Counted from the first letter of the stretch, positions 52,334 to 62,911 are shown. The stretch: 64,000 nt of DNA from Crocinitomicaceae bacterium (GCA_016709005.1 JADJEU010000004.1:62001-126000); one strand, 5' to 3'. The notes: generated by a model from the sequence alone, not told the origin. Numbers and translations are program-made.

Positions 52334-54730
52334 ATGAAAAAAATAATTACCAGTTTTTGCTGTCTGATTGGGTTGAGCGCCATGTCTCAAAATCTGCCAA
52401 CACTTGTTGGATATCAACTTGATACCATGTGTAATTCAGACTTTGACTTTGCCGTTGTTTATGATATTCTAATTGAGGATCTCGATGCTGACAGTACTTA
52501 CATCTACGTTGACCTTTGGGACGGCAGTGATTTTTTAACTGTACAGGCTGTCAACCCACCTCATGTTGCTGGTCAAACGATTCGTACATTTAAAATATTA
52601 GCCGATGCCAGTACAGGCCTTTCGCCTGGGTTAAATTTGTCAAACATGACCATCAGTGCTTATGGCAATGTCACCAATGATTTAGGTTATACTTCAGGAT
52701 TGACCATTTCAGGGATTCCAGCTTATGGATATATTCCAGTTACAATTAACTTGTCTTCATTGTCCATGTGTGAAAATGATAATCCTATTGACATTCGCCC
52801 TTATGCATCACCAGCGGGTGGGGTATTTACCTGGGCCAATCAAACCAGCTACATGTTTGATCCTGAAATTTATTTGAACAATGGTGCGGGCATCATCTAC
52901 TATGATTATGTAAATGCTGCCGGCTGTTCTGGATATTCTTCTTCAGGTGCTCCCGTACTTTTTACCGCACCAAGTATTTTCATAAACATCAGTAACTCTA
53001 TATGTGGAAATGACGACGGAATAATCACCTCATCTATCAGTGGTATTGCGCCTCCTTATCAACTTTATTGGTCAAACGGAACATCTGAAGTCGTTAGTGG
53101 TTTACCTGCCGATCTTACAGATCTAGCGCCTGGTAATTATTATGCAAACATTACCGATGCCAATGGATGTAAAGCTGTTGGACTTGGTCAAATCAGTGAT
53201 AATGAGGTTGACCTTAGTGAATCTATTACACCAGAAACTTGCAAAAATGCGAGTTCAGATGGGGAAATTGAATTGAACATTTTTTCTACTCTTGGATCCG
53301 TTGACTTTATCTATTGGTCAAACGGTCAAACTACATCAACCGCCTCAAACTTAACTACTGGTGAATATACAGTTGAAGTAAGGACAGATGCTGGTTGTGA
53401 AGCAAACGGAACTTATTTCGTAGATGCGTCTCCACTATTCTATGCAGAGACATACAGCTCAATTGATGCAACCTGTAGTTCGAGTGATGGGGCAATTGAC
53501 ATTTCTCTTGTAAATGGTTCTGGTAGTTACAACTTTGCATGGAGTAATGGTGCCAGCTCAGAAGACATTAGTAGTATTCCTTCTGGGACTTATAAATGTG
53601 TAATAACAGATATTACAACTGGTTGTGTCACCAATTATAAACGCGATATCTTCAGCTCTTTTGGTCCAGGGGCCTATATGAATTATATTATTCAACCTAC
53701 TTGCGGTCAAAATAACGGGGTTATTAATCTAAACGTATATCCTTACTCGGCACCAGTGACCTCCGTATCTTGGAGTTCAGGTCAAACAACAGAGGATATT
53801 CAAAATATCGGAGCAGGTGCTTACGAATTAACTGTAACTGCTTTAGATGGATGTGTTTTTAAACATACAGTTACCATTGGAAGTTTACCTCCAGAGCCAC
53901 CGCAAATTTGTATGCTATCTGTGGACACTTCTTTAATTTACAATATGGTAATTTGGGAGAAAGATTTAAGCCAACCAAATATTGCTGGTTACAAAATTTA
54001 TAGAGAGACTTCCCAATATGGTGTTTTTGAATTGGTATCAACACGCCCATATGCACTTGAGTCTATTTTTCAAGATAACGACGCTTCACCTGTTGACAGA
54101 TCTTGGAGATATTACATAACTGCTTATGACGCTTGTGGAAACGAAAGTGATCCAAGTTTTGTTCACAAAACAATTCACGTTGTTGCTAATACTTCAAATG
54201 GAACAGACTATACGATTAGCTGGGATAATTACGAAGGATTTGTCTATTCGTCCGTTGATGTTTTCAGATTTGATTCAACAAACGGCTGGCAAACAATTAC
54301 AAACATTCCTTATGGAACCAATTTAGCTTTGGATACACCTCCAATTTTGACAGGACTTGACTACATGATTGAATTCGTTTTGACATCTTCTTGTACTTCA
54401 ACGAAAGCGCAAGATCATAACTCAACACGTTCAAATAAAACTGCATCTATATTTAGCGGTGGAGGAACAACCGTTCAAATTCAGGATGAAGAAATGGGCA
54501 TCATTTCAATCTTTCCAAATCCTACCAATGGTATTCTGACACTTCATGTTGATAATCCTGAATTGTTCCAATACTATGAGGTCACCGATTTAAATGGAAA
54601 AGTGGTTTCAACAGGAACAATCATGACAAACAATACAAACATTGATTTGTACGCAATTGAGTCTGGAGTCTATATGATTAGGCTCATTTCTGATGAAAAA
54701 ATTGTGGTCAATAAATTTGTCAAAAACTAA
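52334..54730 (+). CDS. SprB-repeat T9SS type A protein, paralogue 2 (intact)
   Basis: 798 residues. Signal peptide MKKIITSFCCLIGLSAMSQ. N-terminal beta domain (VGYQLDTMCNSDFDFAVVYDILIEDLDADSTYIYVD). Four SprB-like repeats follow from ~220 to ~510, each with C, WSNG or WSSG, an aGxY motif and D-x-x-GC (AGSGNSICGNDDG..., CKNASSDGEIELNIFSTLG, CSSSDGAIDISLVNGSG, CGQNNGVINLNVYPY). Next a fibronectin-like region with WEKDLSQPNIAGYKIYRETSQYGVFELV, then SKAQDHNSTRSNKTA and a sorting domain (IISIFPNPTNGILTLHVDNPELF, SGVYMIRLISDEKI). SprB repeats occur in gliding adhesins; sorting type here is A. Role inferred as surface adhesion or binding. Confidence 0.85.
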   Translation: MKKIITSFCCLIGLSAMSQNLPTLVGYQLDTMCNSDFDFAVVYDILIEDLDADSTYIYVDLWDGSDFLTVQAVNPPHVAGQTIRTFKILADASTGLSPGLNLSNMTISAYGNVTNDLGYTSGLTISGIPAYGYIPVTINLSSLSMCENDNPIDIRPYASPAGGVFTWANQTSYMFDPEIYLNNGAGIIYYDYVNAAGCSGYSSSGAPVLFTAPSIFINISNSICGNDDGIITSSISGIAPPYQLYWSNGTSEVVSGLPADLTDLAPGNYYANITDANGCKAVGLGQISDNEVDLSESITPETCKNASSDGEIELNIFSTLGSVDFIYWSNGQTTSTASNLTTGEYTVEVRTDAGCEANGTYFVDASPLFYAETYSSIDATCSSSDGAIDISLVNGSGSYNFAWSNGASSEDISSIPSGTYKCVITDITTGCVTNYKRDIFSSFGPGAYMNYIIQPTCGQNNGVINLNVYPYSAPVTSVSWSSGQTTEDIQNIGAGAYELTVTALDGCVFKHTVTIGSLPPEPPQICMLSVDTSLIYNMVIWEKDLSQPNIAGYKIYRETSQYGVFELVSTRPYALESIFQDNDASPVDRSWRYYITAYDACGNESDPSFVHKTIHVVANTSNGTDYTISWDNYEGFVYSSVDVFRFDSTNGWQTITNIPYGTNLALDTPPILTGLDYMIEFVLTSSCTSTKAQDHNSTRSNKTASIFSGGGTTVQIQDEEMGIISIFPNPTNGILTLHVDNPELFQYYEVTDLNGKVVSTGTIMTNNTNIDLYAIESGVYMIRLISDEKIVVNKFVKN

Positions 54731-54750
54731 TTCATTAAACATTTAAGTGA

Positions 54751-54778
54751 AGGCCCTCCCAACGGAGGGCTTTTTTTT
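54751..54778 (+). terminator. Intrinsic terminator after SprB-like paralogue 2
   Basis: GCCCTCC and GGAGGGC with a four-base loop, then T8. Confidence 0.9.
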
Positions 54779-54835
54779 GTCGTGCTTTAAACTGGATTGA
54801 TACGAAAGAAAACAAGTTTGATCGATTTTTAGTTT

Positions 54836-54843
54836 TACCTTTG
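54836..54843 (+). promoter_or_regulatory. Promoter-like block before paralogue 3
   Basis: TTTG at 54817-54820 and TACCTTTG at 54836-54843, 24 bases before the ATG at 54867. Matches the block in front of paralogue 2. Confidence 0.5.
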
Positions 54844-54866
54844 TCAGAGTATCTAAATTCAAAAAA

Positions 54867-57096
54867 ATGAAAAAATTATTGTTTGGATTAATACTTGTTA
54901 TTTCTTCTACGCTCTGGTCACAAACACCACCTGTATTGGTTGGATGGCAAGTTGACACCATGTGTAATTCTGATTATTCGTTTCAAATAGTGCATACGAT
55001 CGAAGTGTTTGACGCAGAAGCCGACCACACAACAATTAACATCATCGGATATGACTATTCAGATTTCTATTACATGTCAGTTGATAACCCAGTCTATAAT
55101 GCTGGTGAAAATTCACGCTTCTTTACTATTTATGCTGATGCTGGTTTTGGATTAAGTCCGGGTCTAAATTTATCCGATGTCGATATCATCATCTCTGGAA
55201 ATCTAGCCAATGATTTGGTTTCAACAACTGCAGTCATTACTGGTTTGCCTATTTATGGAAATATTCCAATAACTTTTGACGTTTCTGGCTTACACAAATT
55301 ATTTAATGTCATCAGCTCCTTCATTCTTTTCTAGTCCACAATTTAGCACGTCTCCATCTAATTCTACCTGCGGAAATAATGACGGCGAAATAAACTCAGA
55401 TATTTTTGGTGGAACAGCTCCATATAATTTGTACTGGTCTAATGGAATTACAGAAACAGTAACAGGCTCCATACCGACAACTCTGCAAAATCTTTATTCA
55501 GGAAACTACTATGGAAATATAACGGATGCCAACGGATGTAAATCTGTTGCAGTGGCTCACATAAGTGATGCTGAAATCATAGTGACGGAAACAATGACAC
55601 CTGAAAGCTGTGTGCATCAAAGTGCTGATGCGGCTATCAATTTATCTATTACCGGTGGTGGAACACCTATTTCATTTCTATGGTCAAATGGAGAAACAAC
55701 AGAGGATATTTCTGGATTAGCAAAAGGAGATTATTCTATAGCTATTAAAACAGACTTGGGATGTAAATATTACAATACCTATTCGACAACCAACCTGCCT
55801 GGATTCGCCGTAGAAAATGCAAATTCAACTCCAGCAACTTGCGCAACACCTAACGGAGTTATTGACTATGATGTGACTACTGGTAGTAGCACATATTCTT
55901 ACCTATGGAATAATGGTGCAACCACAGAAGATATTATGAATGCGCTTCCCGGATACTATGAATGTGTAGTAACCGACATAGTTACAGGCTGCACTATAAC
56001 CTACTCACACCATGTTGATGCTGTTGATGGCCCGGGAGCAAGTATAAACAATATCACAAACTCACCATGTATGCAAAATCTAGGGGCAGTTGAAGTGAAC
56101 ACGTGGCAAGGTATAGCACCAATTACTTCTTATTCATGGAGCAATGGTCAAACAACAGCTGACCTTGAAAATGCAGGTCCTGGGTCTTATATTCTTACAA
56201 TAACAGATGCTAACGGATGTGTCCATCAGACGAAAGCTGTAATTGAAGCAATCGCTCCAGAGAGACCATCTATTTGTCTTTTAACCGTTGACTCTTCATT
56301 CACTTACAACCTTGTTGTTTGGGAAAAAGATCTTTCACAACCAAATATTGCAGGATATAAAGTATATCGTGAACTTTCTACCTACGGCGATTTTGAATTA
56401 GTGGCCACTAGACCGTTTGCATTGGAATCATTTTTTCAAGATAATGCAGCTTCCCCTACAGATCGTTCATGGAGATACTATATCACAACATATGATGCGT
56501 GCGGAAACGAGAGCGCTCCAAGTGATTTCCATAAAACAATACATGTTGTCAGCTCGACTACAGATTTGGTTAACTACTCTTTAAGTTGGGATAAATATGA
56601 AGGCATAAACTATACTTCAGTTGACCTATTGCGACACGATGATGTAAATGGCTGGGTTGTTGTAGATAATCTTCCGATTGCTACAACTACTTATTTAGAT
56701 ACACCACCTGTTATTGCAGGATTGGATTATATGGTTGAATTTAATTTAACTTCATCATGCACCTCCTCTAAGGCTCAAGATCATAACTCAACACGTTCAA
56801 ACAAAACAGCATCTGTATTTAACGGTGGCGGTACAACATTGCAAATTCAGGATGAAGAAATGGGTATGATTTCAATCTATCCAAATCCTACCAATTCTAC
56901 TTTTACAATTCATGTAGATCAACCAGATCAAGTTCAGTATTATGAAATCACTGACTTGAATGGGAATCTAATTCTGACTGGTTCAATCAATACAAATAAT
57001 ACGCAAGTGGAATCGTCTGAAATGGCCGCTGGAGTTTATCTGATCAAAATTTATTCTGACAGCAATGTAATTACCCAAAAACTAATAGTGAACTAA
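54867..57096 (+). pseudogene. SprB-repeat T9SS protein, paralogue 3, with internal deletion/frameshift
   Basis: MKKLLFGLILVISSTLWSQ signal peptide and the N-terminal domain (VGWQVDTMCNSDYSFQIVHTIEVF) align to paralogue 2, but after VSGL at about 55290 the sequence jumps to SSAPSFFSSPQFSTSPSNSTCGNNDG in a different frame. About 55 codons of the paralogue (SMCENDNPIDIRPY ... YVNAAGCSG) are missing. Intact frames are 54867-55334 and 55276-57096. The remainder has the SprB repeats (CGNNDGEINSDIFGGTAPYN, CVHQSADAAINLSITGGG, CATPNGVIDYDVTTGSS, CMQNLGAVEVNTWQGI), the shared middle (WEKDLSQPNIAGYKVYRELSTYGDFELV) and a sorting domain ending TQKLIVN. It may be genuine decay or an assembly problem in a repeated region. 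Confidence 0.75.
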
Positions 57097-57117
57097 GTTC
57101 AACTGAATTGAATTTGA

Positions 57118-57151
57118 AAAAGACCGCTCTGAAAAGATGCGGTCTTTTTTT
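57118..57151 (+). terminator. Terminator between paralogue 3 and prmC
   Basis: AGACCGC and GCGGTCT with an 11-base loop, T7 on the plus strand. prmC converges from the other side and the minus strand shows AAAAAGACCGC..., so it may serve both. Confidence 0.85.
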
Positions 57152-58010
57152 ATTTAGTTACTTTCAAAAAGCGATTTTTACCTGAAAGATCTGTCAAAAC
57201 AATTGCACTGGAAAATTTATTCTGGAGAGCAATTTTAGTTAACTCATCAGCAAAATACGGATTGATTTCAAAATAAATTAAGCCATCAGGTTTTAAATTT
57301 GTTTGAGCAAAATAAAAAATTCGATTGTAGAATTTTAAAGGATCTGAATCTGGAACAAACAGTGCAATCGCTGGTTCATGCTCTTTGACATTAGCATGCA
57401 TGCCCTCTCTTTCTGAGTCTGCAATGTATGGCGGATTGCTTACAATAATATCAAACTGTTGCATCTCCAAAACTGAATCTGAAAAAAGATCTCTTTCCAA
57501 AAAAGTAATTTCTGTTTTGTTGATGACCGAATTGATTTTTGCAATTTCAAGAGCAGCGGAAGAAATATCCATTGCCGTAACTTTTGATTGCGGTATATTT
57601 TTTTTTAGTGAGATAGGAATACATCCCGAACCACAACCGATGTCTAAAATTTCAAGTTCACTTTTTGTTTTGTTTTCTCTTATGATCAGATCAACGAGTT
57701 CTTCAGTCTCTGGGCGCGGAATTAATACAGCCGGTGATACTTTAAATTTCAAACCTAAAAAATCGGCTTCACCTAAAATATATTGCAGCGGTTCATTTTT
57801 TGCAAGGTGATCAACATACTCTTTGAATGTTAACAGCTCAGATTCTGTCAATCGTTTGTCTTCAGTTAAGACCTTACGTTTGGTAAGATTCAGTGTATCC
57901 TCTGTGATGCGAAAAAAAATACTTTCAATTTCTTCTTCTTCATAAACAGATTTTAATTTCCGTTTAAAATAAGGTAGAAGATCGCGCAGTAAATTTGATG
58001 AAACAAACAT
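57150..58010 (-). CDS. prmC: Release factor glutamine methyltransferase
   Basis: 286 residues. N-terminal PrmC helix bundle (FVSSNLLRDLLPYFKRKLKSVYEEEEIESIF), AEFLGLKFKVSPAVLIPRPETEELVDLIIR (here ADFLGLKFKV), SAM motif ILDIGCGSGCIPISLKK and the catalytic NPPY motif in DIIVSNPPYIADSEREGMHANVKEHEPAIAL. It methylates the GGQ glutamine of RF1 and RF2 so that termination is efficient. The ATG overlaps the stop of the OmpA gene (TAATG). Confidence 0.95.
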   Translation of the reverse strand: MFVSSNLLRDLLPYFKRKLKSVYEEEEIESIFFRITEDTLNLTKRKVLTEDKRLTESELLTFKEYVDHLAKNEPLQYILGEADFLGLKFKVSPAVLIPRPETEELVDLIIRENKTKSELEILDIGCGSGCIPISLKKNIPQSKVTAMDISSAALEIAKINSVINKTEITFLERDLFSDSVLEMQQFDIIVSNPPYIADSEREGMHANVKEHEPAIALFVPDSDPLKFYNRIFYFAQTNLKPDGLIYFEINPYFADELTKIALQNKFSSAIVLTDLSGKNRFLKVTK

Positions 58011-60090
58011 TACATGCCTGTTATCAAGAAATCAGTACGTCTGTTCTGCGCTCTGTTTTGAGTAGAGTTATTTGGCACTTTTGGTTTTGATTCGCCATAT
58101 CCTTCAGACTTGAGACGATCAGCAGAAATCCCTTTTGAGATAATATAATCCATTACACTTTTTGCACGACTTGCGCTAAGTTCCTTATTATGGAAATCAT
58201 CTCCCAAATCATCTGTATGACCTTGAATTGTTACAGTAACCGTTGGGTTTTCATTCAAAAATTTCACAAACTGATCCAGAATAAATTTTGAATCACTTGA
58301 AAGAACATACGAATCTGTATCAAACAAAATATCATCAATTGTAAATGCTTTTCCAACTTTAATTACATCAATTTCCATTTGAATTCCTGACACGGATTTT
58401 TGAATTGTATCAATCACCTCATCTGCTTTGAGTAGTTCTGTATCGAAAGAATATCCTTCTTTTTAACAGTGATCATGACATCCTCTTCCAAATCAGCCAT
58501 CACAACAGCAGTAAATTTTCCATCATCACCATTCACTTTTACTTGCACACTTTCACCAGACTCTTTATACGATACCTCTACAATAGCGTCTTTAATTGGT
58601 TCACCCGCTTCATCTTTTACTTCTCCTTTATAAATTTTTACAGCTTTTGGTCTTGCCGCTTCATAGAGATCAAAGTAGAAAATGTCATAGCTGTTTGTAT
58701 TCACATTAAAGAAAGTATAATACGCAACATGGCCGTCAAATGAAACGATAAATGCAACTTCATTGGCTTGTGAATTAATTGGATAACCAATGTTGGTAGG
58801 TGTTTGCCAGTTACCGCTTTCGTCTTTACGTGTATAAAAAATATCAGAACCGCCCGCACCTAAACGCGAAGTAGAACAATCTGAAACAAAATAAAGTGTT
58901 TCGCTATCCTGATGCAGGAAAGGTGCTTTGTCATGACCATCTGTATTGATGCCACCCGGTACAGGTTTAGCAGTGGTCCAGCCTCCCTGCGAATTGCGTG
59001 TTGAATAATAAATATCTGTCAATTGAGATCCTTCACGCCAGGTTGCAAAGTATAATGTATTGCCATCTGCAGACAACGTTGGTTGTGCTTCCCAGCCATC
59101 TTTGGTATTAACAGTTGGTCCAAGATTTTCGAGCGGTGACCAAATAAAATCATTTCCACCTTCACCACTACGCTCAAAACGCGTAACATAAAGATCACAA
59201 TTTGCATGCTCCTGATAATTTACATACTGGCAAGCACAAATAAACATCTCTTTATTATCAAGCGACAACGTAACACCCCCATAATTTGCGTAAGTCGGCA
59301 CATTAAAGGGTTTTGCCAATTTAGAACCGCTGTTAAAATCTTCAGCCAGTGATTTGCGTAAGCTCACCGTAAATTCCTCAACCAAAACTTCCTTTACCCC
59401 ATGTTCTTCTTCAGCACCTTTACGTGTGAAAAAAATTAATTCACCGTCTGGTGAAATCATTGGAAGATATTCATGTTTGGCAGAACTTACATTGGGAACA
59501 GCGCTGGGTTTAAACGGAACTAAATTGGAATAGAAATTTGCAAAAAATTCTATCTCGGGTAAAATTTCCTGAATCTCTGCTTTCTGTGTTGCATAGGCTT
59601 CACCATAGCGTGAAGGATCATCACTTTTAAATTCTAAAAAGAGATTGAAATATTTGGAAGCTTCTGCTTTTTCATTCAGAAAATAATAGATGTATCCAAT
59701 TTTGTAATACGCATCAGCGCTGTAATCTGAACAATAAAAAATGACTTCTTTATACGTTCTAAGCGCACCTTCGTATGCGGTGCGTAACTGCGCATAACTT
59801 GCTCTTCCTTCTTCATAAGCTGCCGCCATATTGGAAGCGTGTTCCCAGTTAAATGTTGCAAAAGAATAATAGACGTAAGCATTTCCTGGTGCCATTTCAA
59901 GCGCGGTAGTATAAAATTTACGGCGTTCGTTTTTATCGTATTTATCACTTTCAGCCTGAGAAAGAATTTTCATTGTTTTTTTGTCTGGCTCAAAACATGC
60001 ATCATTTTCAGTTTCTTCCTGAGCATATAAATTTGAACCAGTTATAAGCGCCGAGACGAAAAAAACGGCTGAGTAGAAATAACGAACCAT
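58010..60090 (-). pseudogene. OmpA-family protein with PD40-type beta-propeller, frameshifted
   Basis: Start MVRYFYSAVFFVSALITGSNLYA (signal peptide; Met at 60090 or 60099). Residues ~25-170 are TPR-like (KMLSQAESDKYDKNERRKFYTTALEMA, DAYYKIGYIYYFLNEKAEASKYFNLFLE). Then PD40-type WD-like repeats (PMISPDGELIFFTRKGAEE, PTLSADGNTLYFATWREGSQ) and a carboxypeptidase-regulatory-like domain (KGEVKDEAGEPIKDAIVEVSYKE). Near 58455 CC on the plus strand should be CCC, restoring TVKKKGYSFDTELLKADEVIDTIQKSVSG and the OmpA-like C-terminus (FTIDDILFDTDSYVLSSDSKFILDQFVKFL, TDDLGDDFHNKELSASRAKSVMDYI, NRAQNRRTDFLITGM). Repaired length about 694. The C-terminal domain binds peptidoglycan, so the protein ties the outer membrane to the wall. 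The break is probably a homopolymer undercall. Confidence 0.88.
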
Positions 60091-60180
60091 GTTGAACAAT
60101 TATTTAGGTTTAAGGGTTGGATACAATATTCATTCCAAGATACTATACTGAAAAAATGGTTTTTTGTTACATCTGATCAA

Positions 60181-60789
60181 TCAGAAATAAAAACGCATTA
60201 CGAGATCCATAGACACTATCTTACTGGTGGTTATAGCGTGCTGCGGATAATCTTTTTGCCAAATATCCAGAAAATGGTAACGCGCCTGAGCACTGAGTTC
60301 AAAAAGTCCTGATCCACGCTCCACACATGTTCCGACTCCAAGTGACAAATAAGGCTGAAACGGATTTATGGAATTTGAAATATTAACAGAAACTCCAGGT
60401 ACAAATGATTTCGAACTTAATACAAGATTTATTCCGGTCCCTGCAGAAATAAACAAGGAAGAAATAAGATTAAAATGAAGTGTTGCTGGTACATGTAAAT
60501 AATGAAATCGGGTACTTGAAACTAAATAATTATTTACCCGGTTATCAAAAGCGATGTACTCGTAATCAAGTCCGGTTACAAATGCACGATCATCAGCATA
60601 ACCAAAACGTAATGGCAAGCCAACCGAAAACCCGTAACCACTTTCAGATGACCAAATGGTTGTTTGTTTGTTACGATGCGTATTCAAATGAAAACTAGTA
60701 GCAATTTTAGCGCCGACATTGAAGCCATCCTGAGCTATTGCAGTTTGACTAATTATTATCAAAACAAAAAGACTTCGAAGAAATTTCAT
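60181..60789 (-). CDS. Outer membrane beta-barrel protein
   Basis: About 202 residues from ATG at 60789 (MKFLRSLFVLIIISQTAIA signal peptide; 60807 possible). FNVGAKIATSFHLNT, GYGFSVGLPLRFGYADDRAFVTGLDYEYIAF, LHVPATLHFNLISSLFISAGTGINLVL, and a terminal aromatic MDLVMRFYF. It resembles small eight-stranded barrels such as PorT or OmpA-like DUF domains. Role unknown. Twenty-five bases from the HD gene on the same strand. Confidence 0.75.
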   Translation of the reverse strand: MKFLRSLFVLIIISQTAIAQDGFNVGAKIATSFHLNTHRNKQTTIWSSESGYGFSVGLPLRFGYADDRAFVTGLDYEYIAFDNRVNNYLVSSTRFHYLHVPATLHFNLISSLFISAGTGINLVLSSKSFVPGVSVNISNSINPFQPYLSLGVGTCVERGSGLFELSAQARYHFLDIWQKDYPQHAITTSKIVSMDLVMRFYF

Positions 60790-60814
60790 ATCGTGGTTTT
60801 GATTCAAAATTACG

Positions 60815-61468
60815 TTAAATTTTTCCTTGCCACTCGTTGTAAAACTGATTTAAAAATTCCTGCATAAAAAGATGTCGTTGTTCAGCCATTTTTCTGCCTG
60901 TTGGCGTATTCATTCTATCTTTGAGCAAAAGGAGTTTTTCATAAAAATGATTGATGGTATGGGTTCTGTTTTTTCGATACTCCTCTGCGTTTTTAAATGT
61001 AGCCGGTGGAATATCCGGATGATACAAAAGATTGCCAAACTTACCTCCAAAAGCAAATGTGCGTGCAATTCCAATGGCACCAATAGCATCTAGTCGATCA
61101 GCATCCTGAATGATCAAACCTTCTAATTGTGTCATTGGATTTTCCCCAATTCCGCCTTTAAAAGAAGATTTCAAAACGATATCAATGACACGATCGATCG
61201 TGTGTTGTCCGACCTCTGCTTTAGTCAGCATTGCCTGAATCCGACGTTTGGCTTCTGCATCCGCATCTTCTACAAATTTGTGATCAGCGATATCATGCAA
61301 AAGTGCGGCAAGTTCAATGACAAATAAATCTCCACCTTCTGTGGCGGCAATTTGCTTTGCGTTTTTCCACACGCGTTCAATGTGAAACCAATCATGTCCT
61401 GTTGATTCATCTGCAAACTCCCGTTTGAGTTCAGAAACAACGTAGTCAATAACATCCGAATTATCCAT
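60815..61468 (-). CDS. HD domain phosphohydrolase
   Basis: 217 residues. GHDWFHIERVWKNAKQIA (first HD-superfamily His), AALLHDIADHKF (HD motif), IQDADRLDAIGAIGIARTFAFGG (the D-x-x-D helix). This matches the YedJ/YpgQ-like HD hydrolase family, cytoplasmic metal-dependent phosphohydrolases; substrate likely a nucleotide or nucleotide-derived phosphate. Starts just after the terminator of the T9SS gene upstream (1 base away). Confidence 0.9.
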   Translation of the reverse strand: MDNSDVIDYVVSELKREFADESTGHDWFHIERVWKNAKQIAATEGGDLFVIELAALLHDIADHKFVEDADAEAKRRIQAMLTKAEVGQHTIDRVIDIVLKSSFKGGIGENPMTQLEGLIIQDADRLDAIGAIGIARTFAFGGKFGNLLYHPDIPPATFKNAEEYRKNRTHTINHFYEKLLLLKDRMNTPTGRKMAEQRHLFMQEFLNQFYNEWQGKI

Positions 61469-61499
61469 AAAAAAAAAGCCACCCCCAAAGGGATGGCTT
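61469..61499 (-). terminator. Intrinsic terminator after T9SS gene (61522-62241)
   Basis: AAGCCA and TGGCTT with CCCCCAAAGGGA inside (also partly paired), followed on the minus strand by T9. It lies 22-53 bases past the stop and touches the start of the HD gene. Confidence 0.85.
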
Positions 61500-61521
61500 A
61501 AATATCGCTATTTTTTAAATC

Positions 61522-62241
61522 TTATTTGCTTACAACAAATTTGTCAGTTGCAACCATTTCTTCACCATTCATCATTTGGTAATAATAAATACCATTTTGA
61601 ATGTTTTCAGTGTCAAGAGTTTCAACATTTCCAATTACTTGCATTGAGCTAACCAATCTTCCGTTCATGTCAAATACATTGATATGAGAAACTTCGTTGT
61701 TACCAACCTGGAAGTTTACAATTTCTGTAGCAGGGTTAGGATAAACTGAGATATGATCCATACCTACACCTTCTAATCCAGCAACTTGAGTTACTGTGTA
61801 GTCAACGCAAGCAATATTATCAAGTGGGTTAATATCGGTTACAGCGCTCAACGCCTCGTCATTAACGCCAAGAATTGTAATACAAATATCACCATTCAGG
61901 CCGCCTAAATTGGCATATGCCCAAGCCATATCGATACCTACCACGGTTACGTCAGTTGAAGCTCCATTAGGAAAAACAGCACCTGTAATAGAACCGCTCA
62001 CATAACCAGAAGTTAAGTCATCTACAGTCCATACATCTGTACCAATTGACACCGCATAATAAATAGTGTCGCCTGCAGGAATATCAATTCCTTCATTCGT
62101 AATCGTGAAGCTTAAATCAAGTGGATCATTAGATGTGGCTTGTCCGTTCGTGAAATTCTGCAGAGATACAGAAAGATCCTCTTGAGCATTCACCGACAAT
62201 ACAGCCGCAGCAGCAAAAAGCATTGTGTAAAGTTTTTTCAT
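61522..62241 (-). CDS. Small T9SS type A sorting domain protein
   Basis: 239 residues. Signal peptide MKKLYTMLFAAAAVLSVNA. Mature part: an Ig/CARDB-like beta domain (LSVSLQNFTNGQATSNDPLDLSFTITNEGIDIPAGDTIYYAVSIG), LNGDICITILGVND, and sorting domain (DHISVYPNPATEIVNFQVGNNE, NVFDMNGRLVSSMQVIG, NGIYYYQMMNGEE, KFVVSK). Secreted or surface-attached through the T9SS. Binding partner unknown. Confidence 0.82.
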   Translation of the reverse strand: MKKLYTMLFAAAAVLSVNAQEDLSVSLQNFTNGQATSNDPLDLSFTITNEGIDIPAGDTIYYAVSIGTDVWTVDDLTSGYVSGSITGAVFPNGASTDVTVVGIDMAWAYANLGGLNGDICITILGVNDEALSAVTDINPLDNIACVDYTVTQVAGLEGVGMDHISVYPNPATEIVNFQVGNNEVSHINVFDMNGRLVSSMQVIGNVETLDTENIQNGIYYYQMMNGEEMVATDKFVVSK

Positions 62242-62398
62242 ATTTATAATTTTTAAAATTTGAATTCAAATATACATAATCATAACGGAAAAAACACAAA
62301 TTCTTGATGAACGGTTTTTAACAAGGTCTTGTGAAGATGGCTGAGCAGATGATGAATGGAATGATGTATTTGACTAATTTAGCATAAACCCAAACTGC

Positions 62399-62872
62399 AT
62401 GGAAATTCGAATAACGCCTTTTGAAAGCCTTTCCTTAATCGATTTTCACGACATCATTGCTTTACGCATTGCGGTTTTTGTAGTCGAGCAAAATTGTCCT
62501 TATCAAGACCTGGATGGCAAAGACATCAAATCTTTTCAAGTCATGGTTCGCGATGCTCAAACAAAAACAATGATAGGTACCGCCCGAATTTTACCAGCGG
62601 GAATATCCTATCAAGAAGTAAGCATCGGTCGTGTTGCAAGCCACCCTGATTATCGCGATCAAAAAGTGGGACACGTATTAATGAAAACGTGTATGGAATT
62701 TATAGACAAGGAAATGCAAAATCCAGATATTCGAATATCTGCACAAAGTTATCTCTGCAAGTTTTATGCTCAATACGGCTTTGTCAGCACGGGTAAAGAG
62801 TATCTTGAAGATGACATTCCACACACTGAAATGTTTTACTCAGCCAAAAAAAACGCTGAACTCAAAAAGTAA
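62399..62872 (+). CDS. GNAT family N-acetyltransferase (ElaA-like)
   Basis: 157 residues. FESLSLIDFHDIIALRIAVFVVEQNCPYQDLDGKD is the ElaA signature, then TARILPAGISYQEVSIGRVASHPDYRDQKVGHVLMKTCMEFI (acetyl-CoA binding Q/RxxGxG-like loop here RDQKVG) and ISAQSYLCKFYAQYGFVSTGKEYLEDDIPHTEMFY. A cytoplasmic acetyltransferase of unknown substrate. Thirty-nine bases before the ABC ATPase. Confidence 0.9.
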   Translation: MEIRITPFESLSLIDFHDIIALRIAVFVVEQNCPYQDLDGKDIKSFQVMVRDAQTKTMIGTARILPAGISYQEVSIGRVASHPDYRDQKVGHVLMKTCMEFIDKEMQNPDIRISAQSYLCKFYAQYGFVSTGKEYLEDDIPHTEMFYSAKKNAELKK

Positions 62873-62911
62873 ATCTGGCAAACTATTTGATTTAACTTAT
62901 AAAACAAACGC

